A DNA stretch of 21,060 bases from Anaerolineae bacterium (GTDB taxonomy: Bacteria > Chloroflexota > Anaerolineae > JAFGEY01): positions 1 to 21,060 of the forward strand of contig JAFGIE010000122.1 of NCBI GenBank assembly GCA_016929775.1, in the 5' to 3' direction. The notes under the pieces were generated by a model, which did not search any database, had not been told where the DNA came from, and was given only the letters and a program-made list of their open reading frames with translations. Shown here in pieces: positions 15,192 through 21,060 of the stretch. A program made the translations under genes and the position numbers. Every line of letters starts with the position of its first letter. Position 1 is the stretch's first letter.

Positions 15192-15356
15192 AGGCCGAGC
15201 TTTGAACGCCGCCTCCCAGGCGGGAGGACGGAAGGGCGACGCTGGGCGTTCTAGGTCAGCTTGGGGCTCGATGCGACGCAGGGACGGACCGTCCTGGTGG
15301 CCCCGCTCGCAGGCGCATCCACGGACCGGGAAGATGGGGCAGCGGAGAGGATCGAC

Positions 15357-16208
15357 ATGGACCATAAGGCCCGGAACCAGTCACGACAAGACAAGCACGC
15401 CAAGGGACGATCCCGGTCGCTGCTGCATCGCATCGCCCAGGTGGGGGAGCGGGCGCTCGCCGGATGGCACCCGATCAACCTGATCTGCCTGTTCGGAGTG
15501 CCCTTGCTGGGGCTGGGCATCTGGCTGACCTTCTTTGCCGCTCCCGCCATGACGCGCGAGATGGCGCGCGCCCAGGAGGCGCTGCTGATCGAGCTGGCGG
15601 ATTTCCAGCACGTGCAACCTGGCGAAGAAGCGGTCCTGAGCGGCATACTGGGATACCGCGCCAGCGGGCGTCCGGACGGCAGGCTGGTCAGCTATGTGCA
15701 CGCCATGGACCTCGTGGCCTACGAGATACAACACTGGAAGTGCGAGTGGGACGACGACGAGGGCGAGTATACCGGCAGCTGGGAGCGAGCGGACAGCGTC
15801 GCGCCGCCCATCGTTACCCTCGACGAGCACGAGATACCGGTCGTGTTGGAGCGCGGGGTCCGGCTGCACGGCGAGCTGATCCGCTCACCCGTCGTCTGGT
15901 GGGGAACTGGCGCGTGGTGCGAGGGGTACGCCGAGGGCTCGATCCGCGTGATCGGCCTCCGGGCGGGCGATCGGGTCTGCCTGTACGGGGAAAAGGCGCC
16001 GGGGGGCCTGCTGCGCGTCAAAGAGCTGCATGGCGGCGATCCCGCGTCGTTCTTATGCTATCTCGAACGCGCCGCCCGCTCTGCCAAGCGGTTTGGCGCT
16101 GTCTGCCTGGGACTCGGGCTGGCGCTCGCGTTCGCGTGGCTGGGGATCGTGCTCTCGCCGCGCCTGGTGCGAGAGCGGGGCGACCAGGCACGCGACCCGC
16201 ACGAGTGA
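15357..16208 (+). CDS. Two-helix membrane protein with GIDE-like external domain (tentative)
   Basis: A 283-residue protein with a basic N-terminus, a membrane helix at about 39-62, a domain of about 180 residues and a second helix at about 246-268. The order, with GILGYRASGRPDGRL and later IRVIGLRAGDRVCLYGEKAPGG, resembles the membrane-embedded GIDE domain of eukaryotic MUL1-type proteins and their bacterial relatives, but there is no RING finger. Assignment is tentative. Three cysteines and several tryptophans lie in the domain. ATG at 15357 is chosen because GGAGAGG (15344-15350) precedes it; the open frame begins 32 codons earlier without a ribosome site. It is a single-gene unit with its own promoter. 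Confidence 0.6.
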   Translation: MDHKARNQSRQDKHAKGRSRSLLHRIAQVGERALAGWHPINLICLFGVPLLGLGIWLTFFAAPAMTREMARAQEALLIELADFQHVQPGEEAVLSGILGYRASGRPDGRLVSYVHAMDLVAYEIQHWKCEWDDDEGEYTGSWERADSVAPPIVTLDEHEIPVVLERGVRLHGELIRSPVVWWGTGAWCEGYAEGSIRVIGLRAGDRVCLYGEKAPGGLLRVKELHGGDPASFLCYLERAARSAKRFGAVCLGLGLALAFAWLGIVLSPRLVRERGDQARDPHE

Positions 16209-16243
16209 CGGTGCGCACCTACGTGGCAGTTGCGCCGTCTAGG

Positions 16244-16271
16244 TTGCGGTTCCTCCACTTGCAGCTATAAT
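16244..16271 (+). promoter_or_regulatory. Promoter of the glycosyltransferase gene, apparently leaderless
   Basis: TTGCGG (16244-16249), 16 bases, and a perfect TATAAT (16266-16271). The ATG at 16279 lies only 7 bases after the -10 box, where transcription itself should begin. No ribosome site precedes the ATG. This fits a leaderless mRNA. Confidence 0.6.
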
Positions 16272-16278
16272 ACGCGCC

Positions 16279-18456
16279 ATGTCTGCGCACAAGATCTCGC
16301 ATTGGGCCCTGGTGGTCCCGCTGTTGCTCGCCGCGTTTGCCCTGCGCGTCCACTATTTGACCCACGACCGCTTCCACGCCGACGAGGCGCTGTACGCAGG
16401 GTGGGCCTTGCGCATCCTCGACGACGACCCACTCCTGCTCGACGAGCCGGTCGACAAGCCGCCCCTCTACCTCTACCTCCTGGCGGCGAGCATGCGCGTC
16501 CTGGGGCGGAGCGAGGTCGGGGCGCGAGTCCCCAACCTGTGCGCCAGCATGCTCAACGTCGCCCTCCTCTACCGCCTCGCCCGGCGCCTCTACGGGCCCC
16601 GGACTGCGCGCTGGGCGGCGTTCCTGGGGACGTGTTCGCCCTTGGCGATCCTGTTCGCGCGCACCGCCTTCACCGACCCGCTGCTCGTCACGTGGATGCT
16701 GGTCGCCCTGTGCGCCCTTGCCGCCCCGCCTCGCGACACACGCTGGGCGGCTGCCGCGCGCTACGCGGGGGCGGGGCTCGCCGCCGGGCTCGCCTTTGCC
16801 ACCAAGCAGCACGCCGTCCTCCTCCTGCCCTTCCCCCTCGCCCTGATCTGGGCGCGGTGGGGGTCCATGCGCCGCCGCCGGTGGCTCCTCGCCGCCCTGC
16901 CGGGGCTTGCCCTCCCCGTGGGCCTGGTCACGTGGTGGGACGCGCAGCGCTGGGCGATTCGGCCCGGTTTCTGGCAGCAGAGCGCGCTGAGCTATGGCGG
17001 GCTGGGGTGGGCGCCCGTCGCCGAGTGGGGCGCACGCGGGATCGAGTGGCTCGGCTGGGCGCGCTACCTCGTGGGCGCGCCCCTGCTGTATGGCCTGCTC
17101 ATCCTGGGCGCCGTGGCGCTTCTCGCGCGCATCCCTTCTCGTCCGCGCGCCCCCATCCCTTCTCGTCCCTCCGCTCCCATCCCTTCTCGTCCCTCCGCTC
17201 CGCGGGGGGACGACCAGGGCACGGACCCCTCCCCCAGCCCCTCCCCAGTGTGGAGAGGGGGGGCGGCGCCCACATCGCGTCGGCGGCGTCCCGATGGAGG
17301 ACCGTCGGGACGAGTCTCTTTCCGCGCGCCGACGCTGGAGCATCGGCGCGAGCAGCAGGTTCCCCTCGTCCCTCCGCTCCGCGGGGGGACGACCGGCGCA
17401 CGGACCCCTCCCCCGGCCCCTCCGCCCCTGGCATCGCGCCTGGACCCCGCCCGGGGAGCCGATCCCGTCATTGCGAGGGGCCCATCCCGGCAGCGCGACC
17501 AGGACGCCTGCTGCGACGACACCGCTCGCGCATTGCCATTGCGAGTAACCCATCCCGGCTGTCCCGGGACGCGGTCTGGAGTGACACCTCTCGCGGATTG
17601 TCATTGCGAAGGCGCATGCTTTTCGCGCCTGAAGCAATCCCCACCTCTGCCTGAAGAGCCAATCGTGTCATTAGCAGCCGGCGCCCTTCCCGGGCGATCG
17701 CGTAGCATCCAGCGCCTTCTGCTGGAAGCAATCCCCAACCACGCCCGGGGAGCCGATCCCGTCATTGCGCGGGCGCCGCTCTCTGCGCCCGAAGCAATCC
17801 CCAACCCCGCTCGTGGCCCCTCCCGCTCCGCGCGCCTGGACGTCGCCCTGATCGCCTCCGCCGCCGCCTACCTGGTCGCCCACATCGTCCTCGGCTTTAG
17901 CATCTGGGACCGCTACCTCCTGCCGCTCGTCCCGGTGGCGAGCATGCTCTTGGCCCGCGTCGTGGTCCGCGCGCGCGTGTGGGCCTGCCTGCCGCGCGCC
18001 CCCGCTGCCCGTCGCTGGGCGCGGCGCGCGGCGCTCCTCTTGGCAGCCCTCGTCGCCGCTTCCGCCCTCCTGTCTGGCCTCCGCGCCGCGCGCAACGGCT
18101 ACCCCGTCGGCGGCGAGCACTGGGCCTACCAGGGGCTCGACCAGGTCGCCGCCTACCTGCAAGCGCACGCCGCGCCCGATGCCGTGCTCTACCATCACTG
18201 GCTGCGCTGGCACTACACCTACTACCTGCACGGCGCCCCCTACGAACTGCGCTGGTGGGCGTCGGGCGAGCACCTACAGCGCGAGGCGGCGCGCAGCCCA
18301 ACGCGCGAGCAGTACATCGTCCTTCCCGACTGGCGCACGCTCGAGCCCGACGCAGCTGGACTGCGCTTTGAGCTGCTCCTCGAGACCCGCCGCGACGACA
18401 ATAGCATATCGTTGCAGCTTTACCGCATCCACGTGCCCGAACCACGGGCAGACTGA
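16279..18456 (+). CDS. Glycosyltransferase family 39-like membrane protein with in-frame repeat insertion
   Basis: A 725-residue polytopic membrane protein of the GT39/ArnT/PMT group, which moves sugars from polyprenyl-phosphate donors. FHADEALY (32-39), holding the probable catalytic D35, and DKPPLYLYL (59-67) are the family's first-loop motifs. Membrane helices fill residues about 8-25, 90-285 and, after a gap, 515-600; the C-terminal part (about 600-725) is a soluble domain. Residues about 285-518 (17131 to about 17833) are not protein-like: they translate DNA repeats into proline/serine/arginine-rich and then mixed low-complexity sequence with no stop codon. Without them the protein would be about 490 residues, normal for the family. 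It may still work with a long loop, or be a pseudogene that happens to stay open. The M3 peptidase gene follows after 20 nt. Confidence 0.75.
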   Translation: MSAHKISHWALVVPLLLAAFALRVHYLTHDRFHADEALYAGWALRILDDDPLLLDEPVDKPPLYLYLLAASMRVLGRSEVGARVPNLCASMLNVALLYRLARRLYGPRTARWAAFLGTCSPLAILFARTAFTDPLLVTWMLVALCALAAPPRDTRWAAAARYAGAGLAAGLAFATKQHAVLLLPFPLALIWARWGSMRRRRWLLAALPGLALPVGLVTWWDAQRWAIRPGFWQQSALSYGGLGWAPVAEWGARGIEWLGWARYLVGAPLLYGLLILGAVALLARIPSRPRAPIPSRPSAPIPSRPSAPRGDDQGTDPSPSPSPVWRGGAAPTSRRRRPDGGPSGRVSFRAPTLEHRREQQVPLVPPLRGGTTGARTPPPAPPPLASRLDPARGADPVIARGPSRQRDQDACCDDTARALPLRVTHPGCPGTRSGVTPLADCHCEGACFSRLKQSPPLPEEPIVSLAAGALPGRSRSIQRLLLEAIPNHARGADPVIARAPLSAPEAIPNPARGPSRSARLDVALIASAAAYLVAHIVLGFSIWDRYLLPLVPVASMLLARVVVRARVWACLPRAPAARRWARRAALLLAALVAASALLSGLRAARNGYPVGGEHWAYQGLDQVAAYLQAHAAPDAVLYHHWLRWHYTYYLHGAPYELRWWASGEHLQREAARSPTREQYIVLPDWRTLEPDAAGLRFELLLETRRDDNSISLQLYRIHVPEPRAD
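17131..17427. repeat. Repeat block A within the glycosyltransferase gene
   Basis: It opens with three tandem 24-bp units (17131-17154, 17155-17178, 17179-17202) translating as IPSRPRAP, IPSRPSAP, IPSRPSAP. It then carries the module also found at 13400-13544, here at 17186-17333, including the hairpin GTCCCGATGG (17288-17297), loop AGGA, CCGTCGGGAC (17302-17311). The C-to-T change in the left arm is compatible with a G-U pair. A second partial copy of the module starts at 17364 and is cut short near 17427. Confidence 0.88.
17461..17815. repeat. Repeat block B: GTCATTGCG...GAAGCAATCC palindromic elements
   Basis: Units begin with GTCATTGCG or close variants (17467, about 17535, 17600, about 17667, 17761), and the last three end in GAAGCAATCCCC (near 17631, 17724 and 17791). 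The ends contain inverted ATTGC/GCAAT, and the inner parts often form hairpins, for example GGGCGC and GCGCCC in the last copy. Elements of this look are widely dispersed in many bacterial genomes (recalled knowledge). They are probably non-autonomous palindromic repeats; no transposase gene is present in the window. Confidence 0.8.
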
Positions 18457-18476
18457 CCAAACGAGAGGAGAGAACG

Positions 18477-20282
18477 ATGTCCGAGCAAAGCGTCCCCTTG
18501 CGCAGCGAGATCCCGGACCGGTTCAAGTGGAACGCGCCGAGCGTGTTCGCGTCCGACGCAGCCTGGCAAGCCGAGTTCGAGGCGATTGCCGCCCGCCTGC
18601 CTGACGTGGAGCGGTACAAAGGGCGCCTGGGCGAGGGCCCAACCGTGCTCGCCGACGCCCTGGCGCTGATCGACGAGCTCGCAGAGCGCACGGGCAAGGT
18701 CCAGGTCTATGCCTCGATGAACCACGCCGTCGACATGGGCGATCAGGCGGCGACCAAGCGCTCGGGGCAGGCACAGGGGTTGGCGGCGCAGCGCCAAGCG
18801 GCGACCGCCTTTGTCGAGCCCGAGCTGCTGGCGATCGGGCAGGAGACGCTGGCGCGATGGATCGCCGGCGAGCCGCGGCTTTCCCACCTCGCCCACTGGG
18901 CCGACGACCTTTTCCGCAAGCAGGCTCACATCCGGTCCGCCGAGGTCGAAGAACTGCTGGGAATGCTGTCCGATCCCTTTCGCAGCGCCACGTCGGTGCC
19001 GAGCATGCTGGCAAACGCCGATCTCACGTTCCAGCCGGCCCAAGCCAGCGACGGCAGCGAGCTGCCGGTCACGCAGGGCACGCTTGCCAAGATCCTGGCA
19101 AGCCCCGACCGCACGGCGCGACGCACAGCCTGGGAGCACTACACCGACCAGTACTTGGCCCACAGGAACACGCTAGCTGCCGGGCTGGTCACGTCGCTCA
19201 AGCAAGACGTGTTCGACATGCGTGTGCGCGGGCACGCCTCGACCCTGGCAGCATCGCTGTTCGAGAACAACATCCCGGTCGAGGTATTCCACAACCTGAT
19301 CGATACGTTCCGCCGGAACCTGCCGACGTGGCACCGCTACTGGGCGGTGCGGCGGCGTGCGCTCGGCGTCGAGGCCCTGTATCCATACGACATCTGGGCG
19401 CCGCTGACCGACGCGCAGCCGCACGTGCCCTACCAGCAGGCGGTCGACTGGATCTGCGACGGACTGGCGCCCATGGGCGAGGCGTACGTGGCGCGCGTGC
19501 GCCAGGGCTGTCTCCAGGACCGCTGGGTGGACGTCTATCCCAACCAGGGCAAGCGGGCTGGGGCCTTTTCGTCGGGCAGCTATGGCACGCATCCCTTTAT
19601 CATGATGAGCTACAACGACAACCTGCTCAGCATGAGCACGCTGGCCCACGAGCTGGGACACTCGATGCACTCCTTCCTGACGCGCCAGCACCAGCCGATC
19701 ACCTACAGCCGCTACTCGCTCTTTGTGGCCGAAGTGGCCTCCAACTTTCACCAGGCGATGGTGCGCGCCCATCTGCTCGAAGCGAAACCGGACGCGGCGT
19801 TCCAGATCGGCCTGATCGAGGAAGCCATGTCCAATTTCCACCGCTACTTCTTTATCATGCCCACCTTGGCCCGGTTCGAACTGGAAATGCACCAGCGCGT
19901 CGAGCGCGGCGAGGGACTGACCGCGCGCGACATGATCGGCCTCATGGCGGACCTGTTCACCGAAGGGTATGGTGGGGAGATGCAGGTCGATCGCGAGCGG
20001 GTCGGGATCACGTGGGCCACGTTTGGCCACCTGTACATCGACTACTATGTCTACCAGTATGCGACCGGCATCTCGGGGGCGAACGCGCTGGCGCAGGCGA
20101 TCCTTTCGGGCGTGGCGGGAGCGGTGGACAGCTACCTCAGCTTTCTCAGAGCCGGCGGCTCGATGTACCCGCTCGACGCGCTCAAGATGGCGGGGGTCGA
20201 CCTAACCGGACCCGAGCCGGTCGAGGTCGCGTTTGGCGTATTAGCTGACCTCGTGGACCGGCTCGAGGCGTTGGTGGGCTAG
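18477..20282 (+). CDS. M3-family oligoendopeptidase F-like zinc peptidase
   Basis: A 601-residue cytosolic metallopeptidase that trims short peptides. HELGH at 391-395 supplies two zinc histidines and the catalytic E392; E419 in FVAEVAS is the third zinc ligand, at the usual distance. The next residues read SNFHQAM rather than the common S-T-x-N-E, a small deviation. The N-terminal helical region and the C-terminal GISGANALAQAILSG segment fit PepF, and the length is typical (about 600). AGGAG lies just before the ATG. It sits 20 nt after the glycosyltransferase gene and no promoter is seen between them, so co-transcription is likely; a functional link is not obvious. Confidence 0.9.
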   Translation: MSEQSVPLRSEIPDRFKWNAPSVFASDAAWQAEFEAIAARLPDVERYKGRLGEGPTVLADALALIDELAERTGKVQVYASMNHAVDMGDQAATKRSGQAQGLAAQRQAATAFVEPELLAIGQETLARWIAGEPRLSHLAHWADDLFRKQAHIRSAEVEELLGMLSDPFRSATSVPSMLANADLTFQPAQASDGSELPVTQGTLAKILASPDRTARRTAWEHYTDQYLAHRNTLAAGLVTSLKQDVFDMRVRGHASTLAASLFENNIPVEVFHNLIDTFRRNLPTWHRYWAVRRRALGVEALYPYDIWAPLTDAQPHVPYQQAVDWICDGLAPMGEAYVARVRQGCLQDRWVDVYPNQGKRAGAFSSGSYGTHPFIMMSYNDNLLSMSTLAHELGHSMHSFLTRQHQPITYSRYSLFVAEVASNFHQAMVRAHLLEAKPDAAFQIGLIEEAMSNFHRYFFIMPTLARFELEMHQRVERGEGLTARDMIGLMADLFTEGYGGEMQVDRERVGITWATFGHLYIDYYVYQYATGISGANALAQAILSGVAGAVDSYLSFLRAGGSMYPLDALKMAGVDLTGPEPVEVAFGVLADLVDRLEALVG

Positions 20283-20286
20283 TTGC

Positions 20287-20315
20287 TTGACGGGCGATGC
20301 CCCTCCACGTATAAT
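20287..20315 (+). promoter_or_regulatory. Strong sigma70-type promoter for the YfhO-like gene
   Basis: TTGACG (20287-20292), exactly 17 bases, and TATAAT (20310-20315): the best promoter in the window. It starts 5 bases after the peptidase stop. Transcription near 20322 gives a leader of almost 100 nt, which contains a repeated ribosome-site/GTG module. Confidence 0.75.
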
Positions 20316-20417
20316 GCCGTCCGTCTCGCACGGCGAGCCACACACTCGCGGAGGCGTGGTGAGCGCGCTCCCGCCCAGCGGGACCGGGTAGAGGAGCGCA
20401 AGCCCCACGGAGGCGCG

Positions 20418-21060
20418 GTGACGGCAGGCAGGCAGGCGCAGGCAGCACCTGGAAAGAGGACGGCGACCGGCACACGCATCCCCTGGCGCGACGTCGCCGT
20501 CGTGGCCCTGCTCTGCCTGTCGAGCGTGGCCTTTTACCGGCAGATTGCCCTCTCCAACCGCATCCTCGCCGGCGTGGACGCCTTTACCTACTTTTATCCC
20601 TACCGCGCCTATGCGGCGGACGCGCTGCGCAGCGGGCGCATCCCGCTCTGGAACCCCTACCTCTACCTCGGGGTGCCCTACCTCGCCAACGCACAGGCTG
20701 CCGTGCTCTATCCCCTCAACCTGCTCCTGGCAGGCCTGACAGCGCCCAAGATCGTCGCCTGGTCGGTCGTGCTCCACGTCGCCCTTGCCGCCGCCAGCGC
20801 CTACGGCTATGCCCGCTGCTCGCTGCACCTCTCGCCCGCCCCCGCCGCCCTCGGGGCTGTGGCCTTTGCCTACGGCGGCTACCTCAGCGGGCAGGTCGAG
20901 CACGTCAACCAGCTCAACGTCGCCGCCTGGTTCCCGCTCTTGCTCCTGCTCTGGGACCGGCGCGCGCCCGTGCGGCAAGGCGCAGCACCTAGCGGCGCCG
21001 CCGCTGCACGGAGCCTCTTGACGCCCCCTGTTCTGGGGATCGGCGCCGCCGCTGCACGGA
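20418..21060 (+). CDS. YfhO-like polytopic membrane protein, partial (3' end outside window)
   Basis: The first 214 residues of a membrane protein that continues past the window. After a basic tail of about 24 residues comes a helix (about 25-45), then VDAFTYFYPYRAYAADALRSG and IPLWNPYLYLGVPYLANAQ (75-93), typical of the YfhO family, whose known members are GT-C-fold proteins linked to glycosylation of lipoteichoic acid or related glycans. Further helices lie at about 98-107, 112-135, 142-158 and 168-180. The GTG at 20418 is chosen because GGAGG (20409-20413) precedes it and no in-frame ATG or GTG lies closely upstream. From residue 188 the sequence becomes alanine-rich and repeat-derived. 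The window end prevents judging whether the gene is intact. Confidence 0.72.
   Translation, partial: MTAGRQAQAAPGKRTATGTRIPWRDVAVVALLCLSSVAFYRQIALSNRILAGVDAFTYFYPYRAYAADALRSGRIPLWNPYLYLGVPYLANAQAAVLYPLNLLLAGLTAPKIVAWSVVLHVALAAASAYGYARCSLHLSPAPAALGAVAFAYGGYLSGQVEHVNQLNVAAWFPLLLLLWDRRAPVRQGAAPSGAAAARSLLTPPVLGIGAAAAR
20993..21060 (+). repeat. 20-bp direct repeat, 48-bp spacing, inside the YfhO-like gene
   Basis: CGGCGCCGCCGCTGCACGGA occurs at 20993-21012 and again at 21041-21060, 48 bases (16 codons) apart, so both copies read in the same frame (GAAAAR). The second copy ends exactly at the window edge, so more units may follow. Confidence 0.88.

Noticed and set aside
15198..15356. Riboswitch in the leader of the two-helix membrane protein gene
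   Set aside because: Apart from one 6-bp hairpin no conserved riboswitch core is recognisable.
16219..17637. A 472-codon minus-strand frame across the glycosyltransferase gene and repeats
   Set aside because: It is mostly translation of repeats (proline/arginine/glycine-rich) and of the antisense of a gene with clear GT39 motifs.

Overview
The window is GC-rich (about two thirds or more G+C by eye), with dense bacterial operons, overlapping start/stop codons and sigma70-type promoters. The gene set points to a member of the Chloroflexota (Anaerolineae/Caldilineae-like or a relative): a bacterial XPB helicase, a GldA/GldF/GldG-type ABC operon, a neutral-ceramidase-like protein, glycosyltransferase-39- and YfhO-like membrane proteins, and interspersed palindromic repeats. 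This assignment is an inference from gene content and style; no rRNA or marker tree is available.

Region 1 (about 96-7225) is a tight four-gene operon. A bacterial XPB/Rad25-type DNA helicase is followed by two large paralogous proteins that carry XPB/Ssl2-like helicase-associated domains. The first also has a SWIM zinc finger and a SAP-like segment, and the second has two tandem copies of the domain. A GmhA-like SIS isomerase closes the operon. The promoter has an extended -10 box inside an 8-bp inverted repeat, which suggests repressor control. The three helicase-related genes look like one DNA-processing complex and are the best candidate for an undescribed system here.

Region 2 (7254-9330) has its own promoter and holds a cytosolic neutral-ceramidase-like hydrolase and a cyclase-family (kynurenine-formamidase-like) protein whose metal-binding motif is degenerate. 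A pair of inverted palindromes follows. Region 3 (9419-13268) is an ABC exporter operon: ATPase, six-helix permease, GldG-like protein and DUF4340-like protein, with overlapping or closely spaced genes.

Region 4 (13269-13614) is a gene-free patch of GC-rich repeats. Region 5 (13615-15035, minus strand) is a Gfo/Idh/MocA dehydrogenase translationally coupled to a small conserved-looking protein of clearly lower GC. Region 6 (15163-16208) is a single gene for a two-helix membrane protein with its own promoter.

Region 7 (16244-20282) holds a glycosyltransferase-39-like membrane protein, apparently made from a leaderless mRNA, and an M3 oligoendopeptidase. The glycosyltransferase gene is interrupted in frame by about 700 bp of repeats, partly the same family as in region 4. 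The window ends inside a YfhO-like membrane protein gene that also begins to show an in-frame repeat.
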